64,000 nucleotides of DNA from Enterococcus haemoperoxidus ATCC BAA-382 (lineage in GTDB: Bacteria > Bacillota > Bacilli > Lactobacillales > Enterococcaceae): NCBI RefSeq assembly GCF_000407165.1, contig NZ_KE136480.1:1-64000 (forward strand). The letters are read 5' to 3'. This document shows positions 9,769 through 17,624 of the stretch, one piece after another (positions within the stretch are counted from its first letter, which is position 1; every line of letters starts with the position of its first letter). Position numbers and translations under genes: made by a program. The notes under the pieces are model-generated. The model was not told where the DNA came from. It saw only the letters and a list, made by a program, of their open reading frames with translations, and did no database searches.

Positions 9769-10641
9769 TTATTGATTTGTCGATACAGCCATCTTCAGTG
9801 CTTGTAATGCATCAAAGTGTTGAATAGTATAGACCGTTGTTCCTTTTTGCCACACGACTGAATTATTTTGGTAGCTATCACTTATGCTAGCTGTTAAAGA
9901 AATCTGTCCAACATTTTGAGGAGCGGGTAGCATCGCTGTTTCTAAGTAAGCAACAGCTTCTTTGGCTAACGGCTCAGCAACTTCCCCACCAATATTTGAT
10001 GCCCTAACAACCAGGCTCCAATTTCCTTCTTGCCATGATAAAAAACTAGAACCTGCGGCACCTTGTTGGTATCCTGTAATTCCATACCCTAAATTGATCT
10101 GACTTCCACCGTTATCAATGATTTGATTGACAGCACTGGCAGCAGCTTCATTTGAATCATAGGTTTTTTTCTCAAATGAAGCAATTGGTTGTAAGTCATT
10201 GACTGCAGGATCATTAACCTCAATCCCATGATCTTCAGCATAATACAAAATTCTAAAATTTCCTTGATCAACAGCACCTGTCGTTGCTGCAGTCAAATAG
10301 ACAGCGGTTTGACTTGTTAAGATTGCTTGTGGCAATTGATCATTTGAAAAATCATTTTTTAACTGATTTAAAACAGTGTCAGCTTGTTTTGCTGGTGTAT
10401 TTTTTTCTGATTTTACAGTAGATTGGCTTTCACTGGTTTTTGTTTCAGATGAAGACGATTTTGTTGAGCTTTGACTTGTACTAGATTTTGTAGTCGTTTT
10501 ACTTGTTGCTGTGGTGGTTTGACTTGTTTTTTCAGTACTTTTAGCTGTAGTAGAACTTTCAGTAGTCTTGCCTTTTCCGCCACAAGCGGCTAGCGATAAT
10601 CCTGCTAGTAATATAAATGAATAGATGAATCTCTTTTTCAT
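9769..10641 (-). CDS. Putative lipoprotein with Ser/Thr-rich linker
   Basis: The 290-residue protein has a type II signal peptide: MKKR, a hydrophobic core and the lipobox LAAC, giving a lipid-anchored Cys near residue 20. Residues about 22-85 are almost only Ser, Thr and Lys, a flexible linker across the cell wall. The C-terminal two thirds (about 90-290) look globular, with mixed strands and helices; I do not recognise the fold. It would sit on the outer face of the membrane. It is monocistronic, between the candidate small RNA and the tRNA-Lys island. GGAGGGG precedes the ATG. Substrate-binding or adhesion roles are possible but unsupported. Confidence 0.75.
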   Translation of the reverse strand: MKKRFIYSFILLAGLSLAACGGKGKTTESSTTAKSTEKTSQTTTATSKTTTKSSTSQSSTKSSSSETKTSESQSTVKSEKNTPAKQADTVLNQLKNDFSNDQLPQAILTSQTAVYLTAATTGAVDQGNFRILYYAEDHGIEVNDPAVNDLQPIASFEKKTYDSNEAAASAVNQIIDNGGSQINLGYGITGYQQGAAGSSFLSWQEGNWSLVVRASNIGGEVAEPLAKEAVAYLETAMLPAPQNVGQISLTASISDSYQNNSVVWQKGTTVYTIQHFDALQALKMAVSTNQ

Positions 10642-10737
10642 TTTTTCCCCTCCTAGATGTTTCTTTTCTTTAGTTTATCATTAAATAATGGAATACTCAC
10701 TTCATATGATTATTATGAAGAACAAATCAAAATAAAT

Positions 10738-10861
10738 AAAAAAAGAGAATGCATATTCCATCTTCTAAACGTCCTAAAACGCCGACAAAATACCATTCTC
10801 GTGGGTTTGGCACCCAATAGGTCGTAAGGGGCTCGAACCCATGACCCGCTGATTAAGAGTC
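10738..10861 (-). repeat. att-like direct repeat, left copy (partial tRNA-Lys duplicate)
   Basis: The copy differs from 13442-13565 at only a few bases (for example GACAAAAT against GACAGAAT). It contains the 3' half of tRNA-Lys from the anticodon arm on (GACTCTTAATCAGCGGGTC on the minus strand) and the hairpin terminator ending CATTCTCTTTTTTT. The identity stops exactly at AAGAGTC; the rest of the tRNA is missing, so this is not a functional tRNA. Confidence 0.85.
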
Positions 10862-10960
10862 GATTAAATCATATATTATCCTTGTAAACCTTATTAAATC
10901 AGTGTTCTTTTTATTGGTTTCATCATTATTATTAGTTTTTAACTCTGTTTTAGACAATAA

Positions 10961-11320
10961 TTAGTCATCGTTTTTGAAGTTTTTTAGTTCATTTGATAAC
11001 ACTCTTAAATACTCTTCCTCATCTTCTTCGTAAGTAATAATGTCAAAACTGATTTCAGCATCAATTTCACTTAAGAAATGAACCATTGGTGAATCTACAA
11101 CCATTGCAGGAAAATCTCCATCATAACAATCTATTGATAATACTACAGCGTACTTAATTTGTTCATCTTTAGCCTTTTTTTCAGAATACTAGTTTTAGGT
11201 TTAAATTTACTTAGTATCTCCTGATATGCTAAAGTAAAATCATACATTTCACAGAATGTTTTACTATAGCACCGACTATACCTTGGGCGATATTCTTCTG
11301 GCAGATTAGTTTTTTTTTAT
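10961..11320 (-). pseudogene. Frameshifted hypothetical gene in the tRNA-Lys island
   Basis: Two minus-strand frames join across an A7 run near 11178-11186. The upstream part reads NLPEEYRPRYSRCYSKTF and ends near KFKPKTSI. The downstream part reads KDEQIKYAVVLSIDCYDG and ends EYLRVLSNELKNFKNDD before a TAA. Neither part has a good start. I do not recognise the family. The shift in a homopolymer suggests decay typical of an old element, though a sequencing error is possible. Confidence 0.5.
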
Positions 11321-11397
11321 TACATCTAATCAATCATATAACCCCTTTATTATTCCCTATACCTAATTTTTCAGATAGTTAACATTGACAAAAAGAC

Positions 11398-11814
11398 CTA
11401 TTGAAGAGTAAGTTCTATTGGAACAGAAAGTCCTCCGTTCCCTTCAACATTTGAAGCAAACTGACATATGATTTTATTTTCTCCCTTAATATCAATGTAA
11501 CAGCTACTTTTATTACTGGTGAAGACAAAACTGTCCTCTTTTGACCGTACATCATATTTATACAATAGTGTATCGTTACTCTCTCCATTTTCAATAATTT
11601 CCAAAGTATTCATATCACTACTTTTGAAGACAATGGTTGTATCCTGATTACTATTTTTCCACTCTTTATCCAGTAAAAAACGGAAAATATACTCTCTACT
11701 TGATAATTTTTCTTCCACAGGATTTGATTGTTTAGAATACAAATAAACACCCACCACAATGAATAAAACAAATAAAGAGATAATTATTGGAAATTTCTTA
11801 GTGAGTGTTCCCAT
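11398..11814 (-). CDS. Small membrane-anchored protein paired with the C47-like protease
   Basis: This 138-residue protein has a short basic N-terminus and one membrane helix at about residues 9-27 (PIIISLFVLFIVVGVYLY). An extracellular domain of about 105 residues follows. It is predicted to be strand-rich (repeated short alternating hydrophobic runs, ends in LSVPIELTLQ) and has a Cys pair about 11 residues apart. Its start lies 31 bases inside the end of the upstream protease gene, so translation is coupled. In staphylococci, C47 proteases are followed by staphostatin inhibitors of similar domain size, but those are cytosolic. An inhibitor or chaperone role here is inference from position and size only. 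Confidence 0.65.
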   Translation of the reverse strand: MGTLTKKFPIIISLFVLFIVVGVYLYSKQSNPVEEKLSSREYIFRFLLDKEWKNSNQDTTIVFKSSDMNTLEIIENGESNDTLLYKYDVRSKEDSFVFTSNKSSCYIDIKGENKIICQFASNVEGNGGLSVPIELTLQ

Positions 11815-12962
11815 GTAAATTTCCCTCCTGGAAACGGTAATGTTGGTGATTTAACGCCGCCATCAATACAGTTTGTATGAGGATACCAAGGATTCCAAAT
11901 ATAATACACATTTAACCCTTTATCAGGATTTACCCATCCATGAAGAACCAATGCATGGTAAGCATATTTTGCATTCGTATCATATTCTACTTTGGCAAAT
12001 ACAAATACAGGATTTCCTTTGTTCAACTCGTTTCTATTCTCGGCTAAAGTTAAAGGACGATTAACATAATAGGGATTCATTCCTAATTTTGATTTTGAAT
12101 AATCCATAGCTTGCTGCATATTTATTCCACCGTTCATATAGAAACTTTGCCCTGTCGCTTTTGGGAAAAAATGTCTCATGACTGTTTCTGCTTTCAAATA
12201 AAATGAAGATCGCTTGGTATTAGCTATTGCACTTAGCGCATAGCCCATACACCACTCATTTTTCCCACCATTCACTTGTAATTGATTCTCATAAATTTTT
12301 AAATCTATCATAGAATAATTTGAGCCACTAGAATAGCCTCTCACCATTTTTTTAGGTTTAATATATTCATTTTCTTCACTCATATCAACTGTTTCGGTAT
12401 GTTCATTAGAGATAGCATCCACAACTTCTTCAACTGTGGTTTCATTTTGCAAATCACTTTGTATCGGTGCTTGATATAACAATACGTTTTCTTCATTTCC
12501 ATTTGTATAATAAATATCATATCCTTTATTAAACAATGTTATCGGCGTTTGAGAGCCTTTTTCTTGCACGGCTAATTCGTTTAATTCTTTAACAAGAGAA
12601 ACTCCTATCGTGTCTATATATTGTTCCTCATCTTTTTTTACCATGTAAGTATATACAATCTTTCCATCATAGTATATTGGATATACTGCTGTTCTCTCCT
12701 CAATTTTCTCATAAGTATTCAACATACTAATTCCCGAACCTAAAGTATAATCTTCTAGATCTGCTTGACCTTTTCCTTCCGGAAGTAACATTGAAACTAT
12801 CTTATTAGATACATTATTTTTTGCATACAACTCCATTTCAGAACTTATTTCACCACTTTCAACAGCTAAAACATTATCAGCTATTTCTTGTGCTTCAGCA
12901 GCAGAAAAACCAAATAAAGTAACCCAGCAAATCCCTAACAATGTAACCATCCATTTTTTCAT
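11784..12962 (-). CDS. Secreted cysteine protease, staphopain-like (C47/papain fold)
   Basis: The 392-residue preproprotein starts with a signal peptide (residues 1-24, cleavage likely after AEA). It has a propeptide of about 185 residues with a long low-complexity acidic end. The catalytic domain spans about 210-392. Cys238 is in NEWCMGYALSAI, His336 is in YHALVLHGW and Asn357 is in YIWNPWY. This Cys-His-Asn order and the NxWCxGY and IWNPW motifs match staphopain (C47) proteases. It is likely secreted as a zymogen and activated outside. The gene overlaps a small membrane protein and lies in the tRNA-Lys island. GAAAGAAGG precedes the ATG. Substrate unknown. Confidence 0.75.
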   Translation of the reverse strand: MKKWMVTLLGICWVTLFGFSAAEAQEIADNVLAVESGEISSEMELYAKNNVSNKIVSMLLPEGKGQADLEDYTLGSGISMLNTYEKIEERTAVYPIYYDGKIVYTYMVKKDEEQYIDTIGVSLVKELNELAVQEKGSQTPITLFNKGYDIYYTNGNEENVLLYQAPIQSDLQNETTVEEVVDAISNEHTETVDMSEENEYIKPKKMVRGYSSGSNYSMIDLKIYENQLQVNGGKNEWCMGYALSAIANTKRSSFYLKAETVMRHFFPKATGQSFYMNGGINMQQAMDYSKSKLGMNPYYVNRPLTLAENRNELNKGNPVFVFAKVEYDTNAKYAYHALVLHGWVNPDKGLNVYYIWNPWYPHTNCIDGGVKSPTLPFPGGKFTWEHSLRNFQ

Positions 12963-13179
12963 TTTAACGCCTTCTTTCTTTTTTATACTTAATATTCATA
13001 ACAAGTGTTAAAATTATGAATAGTATAGTTTCCATTAGTGAAAATGTTTCTTTGAAGGTGATTAGTTCCGATATTTTTCCCTACTAAACCATTAATCTAA
13101 AATAATAATTTACCAAATTTTTCTTTTTAAAAATTAAACATGTCAATATAATCATTATTATAAACAACGTGTTTTATCT

Positions 13180-13373
13180 AGTCAACATTTCATACGTATA
13201 CGATTACATGATTTTTGACACTCTCATGTTGCCTTACTTATACATAACAGAGGAGAACCCACAGCAATCAAGAACAGGCTAGGTCATGCCTCAATTACAA
13301 CAACAATTGATATATATGGACATTTATACCCAAACAAAAATCAATGAGCGATAAACTAGATGATTTACTTTAA
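13180..13373 (+). pseudogene. Tyrosine integrase, C-terminal remnant
   Basis: Read on the plus strand the frame gives IRIRLHDF-stop-HSHVALL, then IHNRGEPTAIKNRLGHAS and ITTTIDIYGHLYPNKNQ. This is the end of a phage/ICE-type tyrosine recombinase. The HxxR box is present at 13207, but the Arg codon is TGA (CGA to TGA by one base). LGH and the nucleophile Tyr in DIYGHLY follow. After a TGA at 13345 the true end MSDKLDDLL continues one frame over and stops at 13373. The N-terminal part is gone. It lies about 70 bp from the att copy next to tRNA-Lys. Confidence 0.85.
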
Positions 13374-13441
13374 AATAACAATAAATTTAAACTAACTTTT
13401 TTATAAGTAGTCATTTTTAGGCAATAACATTTTTAGAGCAC

Positions 13442-13594
<153 letters not shown>

Positions 13595-13645
13595 AAATAA
13601 TTAGTACTTAAATATTGTAGCACTTGAAGAGCCTTAATTCAAGAG

Positions 13646-13702
13646 GAAACGTCAGAGACAACGAAATAAATTGCGAGCGTTTTATCTCATTGTATCTGAC
13701 CT
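13646..13702 (-). terminator. Hairpin after the feo operon
   Basis: On the minus strand GTCAGATACAATGAGATAAA can pair with TTTATTTCGTTGTCTCTGAC with a few bulges. The run after it is only moderately T-rich, so it may be a weak terminator or an RNA 3' end protector. Confidence 0.5.
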
Positions 13703-13705
13703 TTT

Positions 13706-13837
13706 TTACTCTCCTTGTTCTTTCTTTACAGGGCATGTTGTATGACAATCGTCACAACTCTTGCCTTTTTTAAATCGAGAATAGACAACGTATCCAGCTC
13801 CACCAAAAATCAATACTGCTAAAATTAAAGTTGCCAT
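13706..13837 (-). CDS. FeoB-associated Cys-rich membrane protein
   Basis: A 43-residue protein: one N-terminal membrane helix (MATLILAVLIFGGAGYVVYS) and a short tail with the cysteine cluster KSCDDCHTTCPVKK. Such small proteins follow feoB in many Firmicutes and are proposed to help ferrous iron uptake through the Feo system. It starts 4 bases after the feoB stop. The order feoA-feoB-small protein supports the call. Confidence 0.85.
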   Translation of the reverse strand: MATLILAVLIFGGAGYVVYSRFKKGKSCDDCHTTCPVKKEQGE

Positions 13838-13841
13838 ATTC

Positions 13842-15995
13842 TTACCCTCTTTCTAAAGTTGCCATCGTGACAACTGTTTCTGCTTCTGTTTTTGGTTTTC
13901 TAACTAAATAATAACCCATAATAACAACTAGTAGAGCTGCAACAAACACGCCGACACCTACTTGGCCGTTTTCAAAGATAACGTGTCCAAATTGGTAAAT
14001 GATGAAACTTACTACATATGCTAACCCACATTGATAACCGATCGCTCCCCAGGTCCATTTCCAATCGCCCATTTCTCTGCGAATCGCACCAATTGCTGCA
14101 AAGCACGGAGCGCACAATAAATTAAAAACTAAAAATGAATAGGCTGCAACTGGTGTGAATGCACCTTGCAATGCAGACCAAACTTCTACACCATCTTCCG
14201 ATACTTCCCCTAAATGTCCAAACAAAATACCAAATGTGCCGATGACATTCTCTTTCGCAACCAAACCTGTAATCGTAGCAACTGCTCCTTGCCACGTTCC
14301 CCAGCCAAGTGGTGCAAATATTGGCGCAATCACTTTACCTAAGTTTGCTAGAATACTTTGGTCAGCACCTGCTTCTTGGAATGTAAATGAATAGGTAGAT
14401 GTAAACCAAATAACAATACTCATTACAAAAATAATCGTTCCTGCTTTCTTCACAAATGATTTACTCCGATCATACGCATGACGAAGAACACCTCGTAATT
14501 GAGGCATATGATATGCTGGTAATTCCATAATGAACGGTGCTGGATCACCTGAAAAGGAGCGTGTTTTTTTCAACGCGATACCTGATAATACAATAGCTGC
14601 AATCCCGATAAAATAAGCGGATGGTGAAACCCAACTACTTCTTGGAAAAAAAGCGCCAGCAATTAATGCAATAATCGGCAATTTTGCAGAACACGGCATA
14701 AAAGTTGTAACCATGATCGTCATCTTACGGTCTTTTTCGTTTTCAATTGTACGGCTAGCCATGACACCAGGGACACCGCAACCTGTTGCAATCAACATCG
14801 GAATAAAGGATTTACCCGACAATCCAAATTTTCTAAACAAACGGTCCATGACAAAAGCAATTCTTGACATATAACCACAATCTTCCAAGAATCCCAAACA
14901 CAAGAACAATACTGCTAACTGTGGTAAGAAACCTAACACGGCGCCAACACCCGCAGTAATCCCATCTAAAATTAAACTTTGCATCCAAGGCGCTACCTGC
15001 CAACTAACCAATAGACCTTCAACAGTATTCGGTACAAGATTTCCAAATAATTCATCATTGATCCAGTCTGTTCCCATAGTTCCGACTGTTTGAATCGCTA
15101 AATAATAAACAAACCACATGATCACAGCAAAAATTGGTAACGCCAACCAGCGATTCGTTACGATTCGATCGATTTTATCACTGGTACTGAAGGTGATTTC
15201 ATTTTTCTCAATTGAACAAAGAGCTGTTAAACGAGTAATAAATTCATATCGTTCATTAATAACGATCGCTTCACTATCATCACCAAATATTTGTTCTGTG
15301 ATTTTAATGATTTCTTCTATTTCGTTTTGCTGTAGAGTGCTCAAACTTAGTTCCGCATGGACTCTAGCATCTCTTTCAAACAGTTTGATACTGTACCAAC
15401 GAGCTTGTTTTTCCAATACACTATTCCCTAAAACATCCATGATTTCATTTAACGCTGCTTCTAAACGATTATCATAGGTTGGATAGTTACATTCTGATGG
15501 AAAGATTTCGGTTGCTTTAACTGCTTTTTTTACTAACTCATCAAGTCCACGATTTTTTAAGGTACTAACCCCTAGCACATCTATACCTAAACCATAAGAT
15601 AGCTTTTCAGTATTAATCTTTCTTCCCGTTTTATCCAAAATATCCATCATATTCAATCCAACAACAACCGGAATACCAGTCTCCATCAATTGAGTGGTCA
15701 AATACAAGTTTCGTTCTAAATTTGTGGCATCCACGATATTGACAATGACATCAGGGCCCCCGCTAAGCAAATAATCTCTGGCAACCACCTCTTCTGGAGT
15801 ATATGGTGAAAGAGAATAAATACCTGGTAAATCCTGAATCGTTATTTGTTTGTTTTTTTTCAGCTTCCCTTCTTTTCTCTCAACAGTAACCCCTGGCCAA
15901 TTTCCTACATATTGATTTGCACCTGTCAGTGCATTGAATGCTGTTGTCTTCCCACTATTTGGATTTCCCGTCAGAGCAATATGCTGTTCTTTCAT
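13842..15995 (-). CDS. feoB: Ferrous iron transporter FeoB
   Basis: This is a full-length 717-residue FeoB. The N-terminal G domain has GNPNSGKT (10-17), switch I GNWPGVTVE, DLPG (55-58) and the FeoB-type G4 NMMD (115-118). A GDI-like helical segment follows at about 180-275. Then come the membrane core with repeated Gate motifs (GCGVPG is clear) and a C-terminal run of helices. It imports Fe(II) across the cytoplasmic membrane. It starts 3 bases after feoA and is followed by the Cys-rich protein. GAAGGGTAAGA is the ribosome binding site. Control is by the Fur-like box upstream of feoA. Confidence 0.95.
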   Translation of the reverse strand: MKEQHIALTGNPNSGKTTAFNALTGANQYVGNWPGVTVERKEGKLKKNKQITIQDLPGIYSLSPYTPEEVVARDYLLSGGPDVIVNIVDATNLERNLYLTTQLMETGIPVVVGLNMMDILDKTGRKINTEKLSYGLGIDVLGVSTLKNRGLDELVKKAVKATEIFPSECNYPTYDNRLEAALNEIMDVLGNSVLEKQARWYSIKLFERDARVHAELSLSTLQQNEIEEIIKITEQIFGDDSEAIVINERYEFITRLTALCSIEKNEITFSTSDKIDRIVTNRWLALPIFAVIMWFVYYLAIQTVGTMGTDWINDELFGNLVPNTVEGLLVSWQVAPWMQSLILDGITAGVGAVLGFLPQLAVLFLCLGFLEDCGYMSRIAFVMDRLFRKFGLSGKSFIPMLIATGCGVPGVMASRTIENEKDRKMTIMVTTFMPCSAKLPIIALIAGAFFPRSSWVSPSAYFIGIAAIVLSGIALKKTRSFSGDPAPFIMELPAYHMPQLRGVLRHAYDRSKSFVKKAGTIIFVMSIVIWFTSTYSFTFQEAGADQSILANLGKVIAPIFAPLGWGTWQGAVATITGLVAKENVIGTFGILFGHLGEVSEDGVEVWSALQGAFTPVAAYSFLVFNLLCAPCFAAIGAIRREMGDWKWTWGAIGYQCGLAYVVSFIIYQFGHVIFENGQVGVGVFVAALLVVIMGYYLVRKPKTEAETVVTMATLERG

Positions 15996-15998
15996 TTC

Positions 15999-16466
15999 TT
16001 ACCCTTCTTTCTGTACCAAGACTAATTCTGCTTCATTTTTTCTTAACGTCAGTTCGTATCCACGAAGATTGATTTCGATTGGATCTCCTAAAGGAGCCAT
16101 TTTTCTGACGAGAAGATCCACACCTTTTGTTAGCCCCATATCCATCAAACGTCTTTTAACTGCACCTTGTCCATGAATCCCAATTACACGGGCTTTTTCG
16201 CCTACTGTTAATTGATCTAAAGATAACCAATTTTCCTCATCGATATTTTTTTCTACTATTGTAATCTGTTGTAACACCGATAGATTAATGGCAATTCGGC
16301 TATTGTGCAGCAAAACAATCCCATTCTCACTAGAATAATTCACTAGTACAACTTTCCCACCTGGGACAAGACCAAGATTATTCAAATGCTTCTTCGCAAA
16401 ACCTTCTGCCTGAATCTCTTCAATTGTATAAACCTTATTCAACTTTGCCTGTGCTAATGTCAACAT
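15999..16466 (-). CDS. feoA: FeoA protein with two fused FeoA (SH3-like) domains
   Basis: The 155 residues hold two FeoA units. The first is about 1-73 (AEGFAKKHLNNLGLVPGGKVVLV). The second is about 79-155 (VIGIHGQGAVKRRLMDMGLTKG, GDPIEINLRGYELTLRKNEA). Standard FeoA is about 75 residues, so this is a tandem fusion. The second copy keeps the canonical LRxxEA-type end; the first is more diverged. FeoA is thought to bind FeoB and regulate iron uptake. GGAGG is placed 7-8 bases before the ATG. First gene of the operon. Confidence 0.88.
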   Translation of the reverse strand: MLTLAQAKLNKVYTIEEIQAEGFAKKHLNNLGLVPGGKVVLVNYSSENGIVLLHNSRIAINLSVLQQITIVEKNIDEENWLSLDQLTVGEKARVIGIHGQGAVKRRLMDMGLTKGVDLLVRKMAPLGDPIEINLRGYELTLRKNEAELVLVQKEG

Positions 16467-16646
16467 TTGCTGGTCCTCCCTATTTTAAAAGCGTAGTAGG
16501 CTCATTTAGCCTTGACTGAAAAATAGGAAAATATGGTGGTGACGTTTTTAGTCACTAACAGATTTTATCTTTTCACCCAAAGGCTAACCTAAAAAGCTAA
16601 ATGTACTTATAAAGACTTGTGAAAAAGTTTCATTATTATCGTCATT

Positions 16647-16698
16647 GATATTGATAATCGTTCTCATTAAGTATACCTGTTTGTGATACTTAAATCAA
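16647..16698 (-). promoter_or_regulatory. feo promoter with Fur-like box
   Basis: On the minus strand there is TTGATT (16698-16693), a 17-nt spacer and TATACT (16675-16670). Just downstream, at 16647-16665, GATATTGATAATCGTTCTC matches the 19-bp Fur consensus at 16 positions and would cover the start of transcription. It leaves a 5' leader of about 190 nt before feoA. Confidence 0.7.
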
Positions 16699-16776
16699 TG
16701 TTCTTTCAACCTAGAGTAAGAAAATATTTATTGGATACATAGGTTAACTCTTCCTAGTGTGCCTCACTACGATTGA

Positions 16777-16792
16777 CCACTATATCTTGTGC
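16777..16792 (+). promoter_or_regulatory. NrdR-like box, distal
   Basis: CCACTATATCTTGTGC resembles the NrdR box consensus (aCaCwAtATaTwGtGt). A second one lies at 16938-16953. A weaker partial match (CCACAATAGTCGCTC) lies between them near 16853. Confidence 0.55.
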
Positions 16793-16937
16793 CCCAAGAA
16801 TTAAAATTTCCAATTCAAAATTTAATAAATTTCTTTTTTAAACACAAAAATAACCACAATAGTCGCTCAAATCTAGAGAATACGTGTTTTCATATTTCTT
16901 TCAAAAACACAAAACTTGGTATTCAGGTGAAAAACAA

Positions 16938-16988
16938 CCACAATATGTAGTGCCTAACTGTTGACTTTTTTCGTGAGAGATTTATACT
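16938..16988 (+). promoter_or_regulatory. nrdHIEF promoter with NrdR-like box
   Basis: The promoter is TTGACT (16961-16966), a 16-nt spacer and TATACT (16983-16988). CCACAATATGTAGTGC (16938-16953), an NrdR-like box, sits just upstream of the -35. Together with the distal box this fits repression by NrdR. Confidence 0.7.
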
Positions 16989-17020
16989 AGTGAAGTAAAC
17001 TAATTGAGGGGGAATTAAAA

Positions 17021-17245
17021 ATGAACGTAAAAATCTTTTCTAAAAATAATTGTATCCAATGTAAAATGGCAAAACGCTTTTTGAGCGAGAATAATATAGC
17101 ATTTGAAGAAGTAAATATTGATATCCAACCAGACGCAATCGACTGGTTAAAAGAACAAGGTTTCCAAAGTGTTCCGGTTATCACTTCTGATGCTACAACA
17201 GTTGTCGGATTCCGTCCTGATCAATTAAAACAATTGGCTAGCTAA
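17021..17245 (+). CDS. nrdH: Glutaredoxin-like protein NrdH
   Basis: This 74-residue thioredoxin-fold protein has the redox motif CIQC (Cys11 and Cys14), a VPVI cis-proline segment (residues about 52-55) and a C-terminal GFRPDQL helix. It is the electron donor of class Ib ribonucleotide reductase. It is the first gene of nrdHIEF; TGAGGGGGAAT is the ribosome binding site. Only one base separates it from nrdI. Confidence 0.93.
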   Translation: MNVKIFSKNNCIQCKMAKRFLSENNIAFEEVNIDIQPDAIDWLKEQGFQSVPVITSDATTVVGFRPDQLKQLAS

Positions 17246-17246
17246 A

Positions 17247-17624
17247 ATGAAAATTGTTTATTTTTCAGTCACCGGACAAACTAGACGCTTCATTAAAAAA
17301 TTGGATTTAGCAGCTTACGAAATTGAGCCTGCGAATCCTTTTTTTGAGATAAATGAGCCTTTTGTCCTAGTCGTTCCTACTTATGACCAAGAAATCACTG
17401 AAGTAGTGAACGATTTTCTTGATTTTAAAAGTAATCGAAAAAACCTGCAGGGCGTTGCTGGAGGCGGAAACCTCAATTTCGCAGAATTATATGTATATAC
17501 AGCCAAAGACATAGCACGTGATTACAACGTTCCAATGCTTTTTGCTTTTGAATTTAGCGGCACGAACGAAGACGTGGAATCCTTTAAGAAAGTAGTGAAT
17601 GAACTTGAGTCTAAAAGAAATTAA
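17247..17624 (+). CDS. nrdI: Flavodoxin-like NrdI
   Basis: This 125-residue flavodoxin begins with the FMN phosphate loop (YFSVTGQTRRFI). It continues through VVPTYDQEITEVVNDFL and GVAGGGNLNFAELY, all typical of NrdI. It generates the oxidant needed to assemble the Mn(III)2-tyrosyl radical in NrdF. It overlaps nrdE by 26 bases, pointing to coupled translation. Confidence 0.92.
   Translation: MKIVYFSVTGQTRRFIKKLDLAAYEIEPANPFFEINEPFVLVVPTYDQEITEVVNDFLDFKSNRKNLQGVAGGGNLNFAELYVYTAKDIARDYNVPMLFAFEFSGTNEDVESFKKVVNELESKRN

Noticed and set aside
10800-10861. Second tRNA-Lys gene
   Set aside because: Only the 3' half is present; the D arm and 5' acceptor strand are missing.
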